Part shown: piece by piece, positions 15,251-24,395 of the stretch | Numbering within the stretch: position 1 is the first letter of the stretch | Layout of the letters: each line of letters opens with the position of its first letter | Assembly (NCBI GenBank): GCA_018676675.1 | Contig: JABHEG010000339.1 | Location: forward strand, 41,428 to 105,427 | From: Lentisphaerota bacterium | GTDB lineage: Bacteria; Verrucomicrobiota; Lentisphaeria; Oligosphaerales; JABHEG01 | Length of the DNA: 64,000 nt | Reading direction: 5' to 3' | Translations under genes and position numbers: made by a program | The notes under the pieces: generated by a model | What the model was told of the DNA's origin: nothing | Seen by the model: only the letters and a program-made list of their open reading frames with translations | Databases searched by the model: none

Positions 15251-17797
15251 ATGCATCTCTCTGCCCTCTATGATCGCGTCGTCCTGCATCACCCCAGGAG
15301 CGCGATTCTCGTTCTCACCGTCGTGCTTCTGGCGATTGGCAGTTTTGGGCGAAACTTCGCCCTTGATGCATCGTCGGACTCTCTGGTGCTTGAGCAGGAT
15401 CCTGATCTCCAGCTGTTTCGTGAAGTGGCCGGACGATACGGCACCGAGGAGTTCCTGCTTCTAACGTTTACCCCGAAAGCTTCCCTCTATTCTGACGAAG
15501 CCCTTGAACGCCTTCAGTGTCTTCGTGATGAGCTTGCGCATCTTCCCCGCGTTTCCTCTGTCATCACCATACTGGATGTGCCGCTTCTCCGGAATCCCCC
15601 CGTCCCGATTAAGGATCTCAAGGGCAACATCAAACGGCTACTTGATCCGGCGACCGATCGTGATGCGGCCCAGGCGGAACTCGTTGAGAGCCCGGTTTTC
15701 CGGGATCTTCTGGTCAGCGCTGACGGGAAGACGGCGGCTGTTGCGGTGTACTTCTCCCGCGATGCGGAGTCCGCAGCGCTGTTGGCGCGTCGGACAGCCT
15801 TGGTCGGCAAGCAGTCCGAGGCAGGGCTCAGTACCAATGAAGCGCAGGAGCTTCGTGAGACTCGTGCGGCTTACAGTGGCGCCCAGGAGCGTTACAAGGC
15901 GCAACGGCATGCCGATATCGTGGAAATTCGGCGAATCATGACGGGACATACGGCGGACGCGGAGCTCTTCTTGGGGGGCGTACCGATGATTGCTGACGAC
16001 ATGATCTCGTTCATCAAGAGCGACCTGCTTCTCTTTGGGGTAGGCATGGTCGCTTTCCTGATTGTGACGCTTGGTTTGATCTTTCGGGGGAAGCGATGGG
16101 TTGTTCTGCCCATGCTGTGCTGTGCGGCCTCGGTTGTCTGCATGGTCGGGTTGCTTGGGATATTCGACTGGAAGGTGACGGTTATTTCCTCCAACTTTGT
16201 GTCTCTCCAGCTCATTATGACGATGGCATTGGGGCTCCATCTGATCATTCGGTACCGCGAGCTTGTCCGAGAGTGCCCTGAGAAGGACAACCGACTGCTC
16301 GTGCTGGAGACTGTTCGGACGATCTTCAAGCCGTGTCTTTACACCACGCTCACGACGGTCGCAGGGTTCTCTTCGCTGATGCTGTGCGACATTCTGCCGG
16401 TCATCAATTTCGGCTGGATGATGACGGCCGGGCTTTGTGTGTCGTTGACGATCTCGTTCATCCTGTTCCCTGCCGGGATGCTCCTGATGCCGCCTGTGCG
16501 ACACGTCCCCGAGGAGTCGTTCGGGTTGGGGTTGACTGGCTTCTTCGCCCGGTTCACGGAACGACATGGGACGGCGATTCTCGTGGCCAGCGCGACCATC
16601 GTCCTGCTGACCGTCATCGGCATCTCACGGCTCGAAGTCGAGAACAGCTTCATCGACTATTTCCATGAGAGCACGGAGATTTACCGGGGGATGCGGTTCA
16701 TCGATGAGAAACTGGGAGGCACCACCCCGCTGGATGTGATTATTGACTTCCCGTCTGTCGAGGAAGAGGGTGCGGTCGAGGACGAGACGACGGGGGAGGA
16801 GGACGACGACGAGTTCTCGGATTTTGATGACGAGTTTGGCGAGGAAGAGAGCGACGAGCGGTACTGGTACACGGCGACCCGGATGGGCCAGATCGGGGCC
16901 GTGCACGACTACCTGGATGCGTTGCCTGAGACAGGAAAGGTCCTATCCCTCCACACGGTGGTGAAGGTTGCCCTGCAGCTCACGAACGGCGAGAAACTGG
17001 ACAGCTTGGGGCTGGCTCTGTTGTTCAAGCAACTTCCCGAGGATTTCCGCGACATCATTTCGTCTCCCTACGTGTCGATCGAGGACAATCAGGCTCGGGT
17101 CTCGATCCGTATGAAGGACTCGTTGCCCACGCTGCGGCGTGCCGCGTTCCTTCAGAAGCTGCGTCGGGAACTCCCTGAGCATGCCGGGCTGGCGCCTGAA
17201 CAGATCCGCTTGAGCGGCGTCATGGTCCTGTACAACAACATGCTCCAAAGCTTGTTCCGTTCGCAGATCCAGACGGCTGGAGTGACTGTTGCCGCGCTGA
17301 TGGTCATGTTTTTGGTGCTGTTCCGGTCAGTGAGTGTATCATTGATCGCGATCTTCCCCAATGTGATGGCCTCGTTGGTCGTGTTGGGAGTGATGGGACT
17401 ACTCGGGATTCCTCTCGACATGATGACCATCACGATTGTTGCCATCAGCATCGGGATTGCGGTGGACAACACGATCCACTACATCCATCGTTTCAAGCAC
17501 GAGTTTGCGGCGGACCGCAACTACTTGAGGGCCATGCACCGGGCTCACGGAACGATCGGGAACGCGATGTTCTACACCTCGATCACGATCATTCTGGGGT
17601 TCTCCATCCTGGGGATGTCGAACTTCATCCCGAGTGTTCTTTTCGGGCTCCTGACCGGTTTGGCGATGGCCATGGCGCTCCTGGCGGCACTGGCGTTACT
17701 CCCGAAGCTGATTCTCCTGGTGCGGCCCTTCGGGCGGGAAGACACTCCAGGCCAGCATTCGGGGGAGAGCCAGTTGGGCGGGAACGCACCAGTCTGA
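15251..17797 (+). CDS. RND/MMPL-family transporter (HpnN-like) with acidic insert
   Basis: The 848-residue protein has the twelve-helix duplicated RND plan: TM1 near 17-33, a first periplasmic loop, five helices near 250-410, TM7 near 435, a second periplasmic loop, and a second helix bundle near 680-830 (GIPLDMMTITIVAISIGIAVDNTIHY is the conserved TM4-like segment with Asp). It belongs with MMPL/HpnN-type lipid exporters. The second loop carries a very acidic insert (about residues 500-538) containing DDDEFSDFDDEFGEE at 518-532, nearly identical to the N-terminal motif of the MlaA in the same operon. The probable role is proton-driven lipid movement in partnership with MlaA and MlaC. Its end overlaps the convergent downstream gene by 102 bp. 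Confidence 0.9.
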   Translation: MHLSALYDRVVLHHPRSAILVLTVVLLAIGSFGRNFALDASSDSLVLEQDPDLQLFREVAGRYGTEEFLLLTFTPKASLYSDEALERLQCLRDELAHLPRVSSVITILDVPLLRNPPVPIKDLKGNIKRLLDPATDRDAAQAELVESPVFRDLLVSADGKTAAVAVYFSRDAESAALLARRTALVGKQSEAGLSTNEAQELRETRAAYSGAQERYKAQRHADIVEIRRIMTGHTADAELFLGGVPMIADDMISFIKSDLLLFGVGMVAFLIVTLGLIFRGKRWVVLPMLCCAASVVCMVGLLGIFDWKVTVISSNFVSLQLIMTMALGLHLIIRYRELVRECPEKDNRLLVLETVRTIFKPCLYTTLTTVAGFSSLMLCDILPVINFGWMMTAGLCVSLTISFILFPAGMLLMPPVRHVPEESFGLGLTGFFARFTERHGTAILVASATIVLLTVIGISRLEVENSFIDYFHESTEIYRGMRFIDEKLGGTTPLDVIIDFPSVEEEGAVEDETTGEEDDDEFSDFDDEFGEEESDERYWYTATRMGQIGAVHDYLDALPETGKVLSLHTVVKVALQLTNGEKLDSLGLALLFKQLPEDFRDIISSPYVSIEDNQARVSIRMKDSLPTLRRAAFLQKLRRELPEHAGLAPEQIRLSGVMVLYNNMLQSLFRSQIQTAGVTVAALMVMFLVLFRSVSVSLIAIFPNVMASLVVLGVMGLLGIPLDMMTITIVAISIGIAVDNTIHYIHRFKHEFAADRNYLRAMHRAHGTIGNAMFYTSITIILGFSILGMSNFIPSVLFGLLTGLAMAMALLAALALLPKLILLVRPFGREDTPGQHSGESQLGGNAPV

Positions 17798-19240
17798 CCG
17801 GGCTCGGCGGGGGGAACCGTCACGACAGACGGCTTCGTATGCTGTGAAAGTGTCCTGTGTGTGGTGATGCCTGGCGTGGCCATTCATGACGGCCAGGAAG
17901 CGTTCGGTCTCACCGAGTTTCAGGAGCCCTTCGGCGTAGCTGCAGATTGGCCAGTCGTCAAAGCTCCGTCCCCACTCCGGGAAGGAGAACACGGTCATGC
18001 CGAACTCCTGCCCTCCCCACTGCTCTCTCGCTTGGACAATGCCCAGCGCGTCCTCATGTCCCAGAAAGCCACTTCCGAGCATTTCGGGGTAATAGCGGTA
18101 GTTGGCGTAGGCTGCTTCGCAGGACTCGTCGAAGCGGGTGAAGGTCTCCTGTTTATCGACGCGGGTTGGGAGCGGCCGGCCGGGCCGGCGCGATGCGGCA
18201 ACAGCCCGGTGCAGGCGGCGGGACAGATCATCAGCCAGGTAACCCGCTTCGAGGGCTCGCGGGGCAAGCCTGAGCTCTCGCCAGACGCCAGCGATGTCGG
18301 ACAGGCCTCTCCAGGCGAGCATATTGTTATGGAAAAACGCCCCGGCATCGCTTCGCGTGTCTGCCTCTGGGCTGCCCATGATCAGCCCGAATTTGGGGTC
18401 GACAGTTGAGACCCACCGATCTCGGCAACGTGCGAGGTAGGTTTGGATTCGCCACACTGGTTCTGCGATGTCCGCAAACCAGTCGGCCCCGGAGGCATCG
18501 CCGCGGAACGCGTCTGCGGCCAAGCTCAGGAGTCCTCCATATTCGGAGATTGCGGGGCCGTAGTAATCGATTCGGCCGTCCGGCAGAATGAAGCGGTCCA
18601 GGTAGTAGCTCAGAAGTGTACGCGCTTCGGCGGTGTGTTGGTAAGCAAGCAGGGCCGCAACCATGGCGAGGGTCGTAGGAGGGAACCCGTCGGACCGCGC
18701 TTCCGTATAGGTGGCCACGCCGTATCGCGGATGGCAGTCTCCGTAGATGCACCGGGCCTGGACGAAGCTGCTCCGCCAGGCGTTGTCCCACCATTCGTCT
18801 GTTGACGGGGGCTCCAAACCGCTTGCGAACCAGCCTTCCCAGTCGCTTCGAGCTGCGTCAGCCTTGCTCTGGAACGTACTCGGGTTGATGAGGTCGCCGC
18901 CGGGAAAGCTCCGCACAGTGTCGGGCAGAGCCACCCAAAGCTCCTCGCTGACCGCCAGGAGTTGGGCTTGGGCTCCAGCAGGCGATGTGATGCAGAGGGT
19001 GGGTTCCCACCCGCCGCGCCAGCACCACGTCCAGGGCGGAGGGCCGAGAGTGTCGGCAAGAGACAGCAACGTGTAAGGCGCTATCTGCTCCGGCGTGCGG
19101 GCTCTGGGGGACCCTCCGGGGAGTGTCTCATCGTAGCGCCAGACGCGGCCGTCGCGTTCAATGATGAACACGCTGTTGGCGGCCTGATCCGAGAGGAAGC
19201 AGTAATCTTCAAGTTCAGAGAGGACGTGAGGTGTCGGCAT
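17696..19240 (-). CDS. Six-hairpin (alpha/alpha-toroid) glycosidase-like protein
   Basis: The 514-residue cytoplasmic-looking protein lacks a signal peptide. The middle contains repeated helical stretches with aromatic and acidic residues (ATYTEARSDGFPPTTLAMVAALL, YYLDRFILPDGRIDYYGPAI, FFHNNMLAWRGLSDIAGVWREL), the pattern of GH63/GH15/GH94-type six-hairpin enzymes. An N-terminal beta region precedes it. Candidate acids are present, but I cannot assign a catalytic pair or a GH family. It is the last gene of a co-directional set: it lies 20 bp after the TIM-barrel glycosidase-like gene, itself 13 bp after an FbpABC-like importer. The 3' end overlaps the RND gene on the other strand. Confidence 0.6.
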   Translation of the reverse strand: MPTPHVLSELEDYCFLSDQAANSVFIIERDGRVWRYDETLPGGSPRARTPEQIAPYTLLSLADTLGPPPWTWCWRGGWEPTLCITSPAGAQAQLLAVSEELWVALPDTVRSFPGGDLINPSTFQSKADAARSDWEGWFASGLEPPSTDEWWDNAWRSSFVQARCIYGDCHPRYGVATYTEARSDGFPPTTLAMVAALLAYQHTAEARTLLSYYLDRFILPDGRIDYYGPAISEYGGLLSLAADAFRGDASGADWFADIAEPVWRIQTYLARCRDRWVSTVDPKFGLIMGSPEADTRSDAGAFFHNNMLAWRGLSDIAGVWRELRLAPRALEAGYLADDLSRRLHRAVAASRRPGRPLPTRVDKQETFTRFDESCEAAYANYRYYPEMLGSGFLGHEDALGIVQAREQWGGQEFGMTVFSFPEWGRSFDDWPICSYAEGLLKLGETERFLAVMNGHARHHHTQDTFTAYEAVCRDGSPRRARSDWCVPAQLALPRMLAWSVFPPEGPHQENQLRE

Positions 19241-19260
19241 TGTCAGGTTCCTGGGGGCAC

Positions 19261-22086
19261 TCAGGGGAACAGGTAGACGTGGACCCCGAGAGGGGGGAAT
19301 GAGGCCTTGATGCGTCCGTTGACAACGTGGGCCGGGCGATCTGGAAAGAGGGCTTTGCCGGTGTGGTTGCCGGTGAGTCCCCGCAGGGAGACGATGGTAT
19401 CGTAGGGCTCCTTCTCGCGGTTGGCCGCAATCACGAGTGTTCCTGAAGCAATGCGCTTCTCAAGGATGTGGATTTCTTTCCCTTCGGCCGGCGTCTGCAC
19501 CCACTGCTGGACGCGGCCGTCCGCGATCAACTGCGGCTCGAGCGAGCGGATGTCGCTTACCACGGCCTTAAGCGCATCCCAAGCTTCCGGGACCTGTGAG
19601 ACCGTGTAGAACCGTGAGCTGCCCTGTCCCCACCACCACCAGAAGAGGGAACTGCTGCCATGCACGACTGCCATGAACGCATTCGCCCGCATCGTCGCGG
19701 CATCGGGCTGGAACGCAGCGGGGTCGGGCGTTGCTCCTCCCGAATACACGCTGGACTGGGTGCGGTCGTAACAGTGCAGGATGGCGGCGTGAGCCGTTTC
19801 GGGGGCGATGTCTGCTCGGTTCTTGGGGATCCGACGGGCAACGAACGCTGTGTCACCGTAGACTTGGGTCCAGTAGACATCCGAGCAACCTCTGTAACGG
19901 GGAACAGCGTCATCCCGCGCGCATGTGAGAATGACGGGGTGGTACGGATCCAATCCTCTGATCTGGCCGTAGGACTTGCGGAGGACGCGTGGAGGAACGT
20001 ACTGGTGGGAGAGATCGGGTTCATCGAAGAGGTACCAGGCGAAGAGTCCCGGGTGGTCCATGAGCTCGGCGATTCGTTGGGCGATGAACGCATTGTCTTC
20101 CTTCAGCTGTCGAGCACGGCAGAGGCCGATGAAGGCCTGCATGCCGTAGCGCTGAGCTTCGTCGAGATAGGCCCGGGCTGAGTCGTTGTCCGCCGTCCCG
20201 TCCCAAGCGTAGTTGTGGACGATGTCGAACCCGGCAGCAGCGATCTCCTTCATGTCCTCCACTCGCACGCCGTACATGCCGAACACGAACCGCCGCTTCC
20301 CAGCTGTTTCGACGCCGACTCGTTGAAGCCAACGTGTCCTTTTCGGAGCAGGGCCCTGGGTGACATAAACGACGTCTGTGGTTTCGTTTGCCCCGGCATC
20401 GCGCGCGGTGACGGTCACGGCTGTGAGGCCGGTTTTCCACCCTCCACGGGGTCTGAACATCAGCTTCCCGCCCTTGATCGGGCGTTGTTCATCCTCTGTG
20501 CCGGCGATGCGTATGGTCGCCGTGATCGGGCCCTGATTGTCGTTCACTTCAAGCGCGATCTTCTCCTGGGCACGGGTCAGGTGTCGGTGCGTGACGACAA
20601 TGGCTGGTGGGGTGCAGTCCATGTCCAGCGGGGCGGTCTGAGTGAATGCCCAGAGCTCAGTGGCGGCGCCACTTTCATCGAGAACAACGCGCCAGTGCCA
20701 TATGCCGGGCGGAATTGGCTCGGGAAGGGTCGCGGTGTCAGCGTCGGCGGCGATGGAGCGGATACCCTCGACCGGGAAGTCCGGGGTGCGGCAGAGCTCG
20801 ATGCGAGCGCTGTGTCCTGCGGGTTGGTGCCAGGTGAAAGTCGGTGTGTTGTCGTGCACGGTGGCACCGGGGACGGGGGCCAGGCGGATGGTGTGATGGC
20901 GCACTTCCCGGAGGGATACATCGTCAAACCACGCGGAGCCGTGGCCTCGGAGGGCGAGGTAGACAATGGCTGCACCTGCCCCGGGGGGGGCGAGGGCCGG
21001 TTCGGTCTCGAGTGTCTTCCAGTTGTTCGTGCCGAAGAGTCCCTTGGCGTAGTCTCCGGGGGCCAGCCATTTTCCCTTCTTGTCGGCGAATTCGACGATG
21101 ATTGTCGCACCGACACTGGACATGCCGCCAATGCTCGCGCGGGTCACGTCTTCTGTGCGCACCCATGCGGCGGCCTGGTAGGATTGGCCGGCGGTGACCG
21201 GGATGTTCTGGATCAGGTACATGGTGTCGCGGTCGGCTGTCTCCGGGGTCAGAGTCAGACGGGCGGCTGCCCGACCGTTCCGCTTGAGTGCGGTGTCCGC
21301 AGACGCGCACTTCCCGGTGTGCCACCGGCTCAGTGGGGCTTTGTTCTCGAAGTCGCCGTTTGGGACGTCGATGGGGAGGCGTTCTGCGGGGACCTGAGCG
21401 AGGACCTGACGTCGGGCAGCGTGCTGTTCTTCGGGAATGTCCTCAGCCGTGATGCGGACCGTGCGCGTCACCGTTCTCGTCTCTGCTCCGGAGTGTCCCA
21501 GTACCGACACGAAGAAGAGGTCGCTGTTGCGTTTGCGCCGGTCCTGGATCTGCATGTGTTCGCAGCGGATGTCGAGGCTTCGTTCCGGGCGCTCGAAGGT
21601 GATGCCCTGTGTTACTGTTCGATGCGCGAACGTTGCGTTGAGGTCGAGGCTCTCGATGCTGCCATCCAGAGTGATGAACGCATGGTCAGGGGTGGTTGCG
21701 ACGTTTTGACTGATGACATTCAGGGAGAACTCGGAAGGCCCTGCAGCTATCATTGTCGTTTCGAGAGTCAGCACGGGGCCGGCATCCGAGAGCTCGAGTC
21801 GCAGTGTGGCGGTTTGGTTCCCCTCTACCGTGTCGTGCCATGTGGCAGTGGCCCCCTCGGTGGTCACCTTTGCCCTTCCCAAAGAGAAACGTGTTCCGGC
21901 CCAGTTCGGCTTGTAGCCATGAAACCGAACGGCGCTGACGACGATGTGTCCGTCGTAACTGATGGCTTCGGGGCCACTGGGGGCCACTTTGACTTGCCAG
22001 TTGCCGCGCGTGATCACGGGCTGGGCGCTCACGTTCAAAGCCAGGGCAACACAGATGGTCGCGACTTGGAGGTGGAGATGTTTCAT
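19261..22086 (-). CDS. Exported multi-domain glycoside-hydrolase-like protein
   Basis: The frame is open for 112 more codons upstream, but that part is antisense to nothing real and overlaps the ATPase gene. I use the ATG at 22086, preceded by GGAGAG, which opens a proper signal peptide (ICVALALNVSAQ). The product has 941 residues: an N-terminal beta region, a CBM-like jelly roll near 250-430 (VPNGDFENKAPLSRWHTGKC to WFDDVSLREV), fibronectin/Ig-like strands, then a TIM-barrel segment (FGMYGVRVEDMKEIAAAGFD, then GLFAWYLFDEPD). FDEPD is the usual acid/base end of a beta-strand in clan-A-like glycosidases. The exact GH family is not assigned. It is probably periplasmic or surface-located. Confidence 0.7.
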   Translation of the reverse strand: MKHLHLQVATICVALALNVSAQPVITRGNWQVKVAPSGPEAISYDGHIVVSAVRFHGYKPNWAGTRFSLGRAKVTTEGATATWHDTVEGNQTATLRLELSDAGPVLTLETTMIAAGPSEFSLNVISQNVATTPDHAFITLDGSIESLDLNATFAHRTVTQGITFERPERSLDIRCEHMQIQDRRKRNSDLFFVSVLGHSGAETRTVTRTVRITAEDIPEEQHAARRQVLAQVPAERLPIDVPNGDFENKAPLSRWHTGKCASADTALKRNGRAAARLTLTPETADRDTMYLIQNIPVTAGQSYQAAAWVRTEDVTRASIGGMSSVGATIIVEFADKKGKWLAPGDYAKGLFGTNNWKTLETEPALAPPGAGAAIVYLALRGHGSAWFDDVSLREVRHHTIRLAPVPGATVHDNTPTFTWHQPAGHSARIELCRTPDFPVEGIRSIAADADTATLPEPIPPGIWHWRVVLDESGAATELWAFTQTAPLDMDCTPPAIVVTHRHLTRAQEKIALEVNDNQGPITATIRIAGTEDEQRPIKGGKLMFRPRGGWKTGLTAVTVTARDAGANETTDVVYVTQGPAPKRTRWLQRVGVETAGKRRFVFGMYGVRVEDMKEIAAAGFDIVHNYAWDGTADNDSARAYLDEAQRYGMQAFIGLCRARQLKEDNAFIAQRIAELMDHPGLFAWYLFDEPDLSHQYVPPRVLRKSYGQIRGLDPYHPVILTCARDDAVPRYRGCSDVYWTQVYGDTAFVARRIPKNRADIAPETAHAAILHCYDRTQSSVYSGGATPDPAAFQPDAATMRANAFMAVVHGSSSLFWWWWGQGSSRFYTVSQVPEAWDALKAVVSDIRSLEPQLIADGRVQQWVQTPAEGKEIHILEKRIASGTLVIAANREKEPYDTIVSLRGLTGNHTGKALFPDRPAHVVNGRIKASFPPLGVHVYLFP

Positions 22087-22099
22087 AGGCGTTCTCTCC

Positions 22100-22786
22100 T
22101 CATGTGCTGCATTCCGGCAACGGTGGGGAGGCGATGGCGATCTTTCCGGCCTCGATCGCCAACGCGACCGTGGGCAGCTCAGCGAACTGCTCGGGATGGT
22201 GAGTTGCACAGAGCACGGTTGACCTGCTTGCCGAAGTGAGGGTGTAGACGAGGTCGAGGAGCTCGGTTCGCAACGATGAATCCATGCCGGTGAACGGCTC
22301 GTCCAGCAGGAGAATCGCGGGTCGAACGCACATGGCCCGGGCCAGGGCGACGCGTTGTTTTTCGCCGCCGGAAAGTTCGTGGGGAAGCGTCTTCCTTCGG
22401 TCTGCGAGGTGCAGGTACTCAAGCCATTTATGGATCGTCCGGCGGCGCTCTTTTCGGTTCCTTGTCCGTGCCCTGAGCACGAAGTCGAGGTGCTGTTCCA
22501 CGGTCATATGGGGCCACAGTGCGATGGTTTGGAAGACCATGCCGATCCCGCGCTGTTCGGGCGGGATGAGGCCCTTCGGGCTGCTCACGACCTTGGTGTC
22601 AAACCGGATCGAGCCTGCATCCGGCCGCTCAAGACCTGCGATGAGCCGAATGAGGGTGGTCTTCCCGGCGCCTGACTGTCCTTGGATGAGGCTCCACTGC
22701 CCATCCGGAAGGGCGAACGAGACGGCGTTGAGGATAGGGGCGCCGCCATAGCTCTTGGTTAGGTTGTCAGCGGCGATCTTGGGCAT
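22100..22786 (-). CDS. ABC transporter ATP-binding protein of an FbpABC-like importer
   Basis: The 228-residue ATPase (from the ATG at 22786, MPKIAADNL; a TTG at 22825 is open but less likely) has Walker A GQSGAGKTT, the signature LSGGEKQRVALARA and Walker B ILLLDEPF, then a switch His in ATHHPEQ. It lacks the long C-terminal regulatory domain seen in MalK or PotA. The order solute-binding protein, permease, ATPase with small overlaps (20 bp with the permease) fits the ferric-iron/thiamine/phosphonate class of importers. It powers uptake through the neighbouring permease. Confidence 0.9.
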   Translation of the reverse strand: MPKIAADNLTKSYGGAPILNAVSFALPDGQWSLIQGQSGAGKTTLIRLIAGLERPDAGSIRFDTKVVSSPKGLIPPEQRGIGMVFQTIALWPHMTVEQHLDFVLRARTRNRKERRRTIHKWLEYLHLADRRKTLPHELSGGEKQRVALARAMCVRPAILLLDEPFTGMDSSLRTELLDLVYTLTSASRSTVLCATHHPEQFAELPTVALAIEAGKIAIASPPLPECST

Positions 22787-24395
22787 GTCTGACGGACCGA
22801 TATGAGGCGTCGATGAGGAGTGCAATTGCGAGAGGGCCCATCCCCAGGGCCATGAGGACCAGGGCGATAGCGGCCACCATGGTGTTCATACCGTAGTGCA
22901 GGAGGGTGAAGAGTCGAACACCGAGGGTGGAGAAGCCAGGCGGGGCGAGCAGGATCGCGATATTGAGTTCGGCAACAGTGAGGGCAAAGATGAGCAGCCA
23001 TTCCAGGCTGAGTACACGTCTGAGAAGCGGGAAATAGACTCCGGTGACAATCCTGCGTGTTGACAGTCCATGGGCCCGGGCTGCTTCCTCGAGGCAAATC
23101 GGGATGTTCCGGGCGGCGCGCAGCCCCGGGATCAGAGCGATCGCGAGGTAGCGTCCGAGGTAAGCGATCACGAGGATGGCGGGCGATCCATAGAACCACC
23201 CGCAGGGACCCGCTCGGTTCCAGAGCTTGATGATCCCGAGTCCGTGGAGCGTTCCCGGGAGAAGCAGGGCCGTCAGCGCCAACGCCTGAGCGCCGAGGCA
23301 CAGGCGCGGAGGAGCGTTACGGAGGGCGCAGACGAGCAGGAAGCCCAACAGCACGGTCGCTGTAGCCGTGGCGGTTGCGGTCAGTGTGCTGTAGGTGATC
23401 TGTGGTGCGCACGTGCGGATGGCTTCCCCAAGGGAGTGCAGGGCTGCCGTCTGCCAGGCAAGGGTGCCCAGAGGGAGCAGCAGAGCGAAGGTGACCACGG
23501 TGGCGCACCACGCCGTTCCCAGTGCGCGCATCCATGGCGCTGGCGAGGGCATCGGGGTAACCGACAGCTTGCCGCGCCGGAAGGTCGCGGCAGTCCCCAG
23601 GAGCAGGCCTATTGCCGGCGCGGCCGGGAGCATGAGAGGCAGCGAAAGGACGGTGGCACCGTTCACGTCGCCAAACGCGCTGATCCTCATGTGGATCTCG
23701 ACCGGATAGACATTGACTTGGTAGAGCGATGGGACGCTGTACTCACCCATGCACACAAGCATGACCAGGAGTGCTCCGCCCAGAACTGCGATGCAGGCCG
23801 GTTTGCCCGTGATAGCCCAGAGAGCAATGACAGGATGGCGGAAAACACAAGCTGCTTCTTCCGCTTCCCTATCTGTCGTGAGCAGGGCTGCTGAAACAGC
23901 CACGAGTGCAAATGGGCACGTGCAGCAACCCAGAACGAATGCAACACCGGCAGGCGTGTAGAGTGGCATGTCTGTGAGCAGATCCGGAACCCAAGGTGGG
24001 GCGTTGGCGCGCAGTGACCCCACCGGACCGAGAATCCCGTGCCAGCCCATGGCGAGGATGTAGCAAGGGACGAGAGCCGGCAGTACCGCGAGCGCTGCGA
24101 GTGTCCTTCTGCCAATCGGGGACCATCGGCACAGGACCCACGCCGTGGGGGCACCCAGGAAGGTCGCCCAAAGCGCTGACATGAAGGCGATCCTGGCTGA
24201 GCGCGACACCAGGCCGGCGAGTCGCTCCTGGGAGGTCAATGCGTGCCACGTTTCGGCGAGGGCGGCCGGGTCCCCGGCTGCGTGGGCGATCAGACTGAGG
24301 AAAGACGGCAGGGCGATGAGAGCAATTGTGGCGATTGCCAGCAGAGGGATGCATTTGGGACGGGAGGTCGCCGTGGTTACCCCGTCTGCACTCAT
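22767..24395 (-). CDS. ABC transporter permease, fused double-domain (FbpB-like)
   Basis: The 542-residue protein has about twelve membrane helices in two homologous halves, as in FbpB/ThiP-type permeases. Each half has a BPD_transp_1 loop: EEAACVFRHPVIALWAITG in the first and EEAARAHGLSTRRIVTGVY in the second, the EAA motifs that contact the ATPase. The start ATG overlaps the solute-binding gene stop by 4 bp (ATGA), so the three importer genes form one operon. Substrate is not deducible from this subunit. Confidence 0.92.
   Translation of the reverse strand: MSADGVTTATSRPKCIPLLAIATIALIALPSFLSLIAHAAGDPAALAETWHALTSQERLAGLVSRSARIAFMSALWATFLGAPTAWVLCRWSPIGRRTLAALAVLPALVPCYILAMGWHGILGPVGSLRANAPPWVPDLLTDMPLYTPAGVAFVLGCCTCPFALVAVSAALLTTDREAEEAACVFRHPVIALWAITGKPACIAVLGGALLVMLVCMGEYSVPSLYQVNVYPVEIHMRISAFGDVNGATVLSLPLMLPAAPAIGLLLGTAATFRRGKLSVTPMPSPAPWMRALGTAWCATVVTFALLLPLGTLAWQTAALHSLGEAIRTCAPQITYSTLTATATATATVLLGFLLVCALRNAPPRLCLGAQALALTALLLPGTLHGLGIIKLWNRAGPCGWFYGSPAILVIAYLGRYLAIALIPGLRAARNIPICLEEAARAHGLSTRRIVTGVYFPLLRRVLSLEWLLIFALTVAELNIAILLAPPGFSTLGVRLFTLLHYGMNTMVAAIALVLMALGMGPLAIALLIDASYRSVRHAQDRR

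Noticed and set aside
20215..22239. A 674-codon plus-strand open frame
   Set aside because: Antisense to the exported glycosidase-like gene; the translation has no recognisable domain and no start signals.
22087..22422. N-terminal extension of the glycosidase-like gene
   Set aside because: The extra 112 residues are Ser/Pro/Arg-rich, overlap the ATPase gene in another frame, and would bury the genuine signal peptide at the ATG at 22086.
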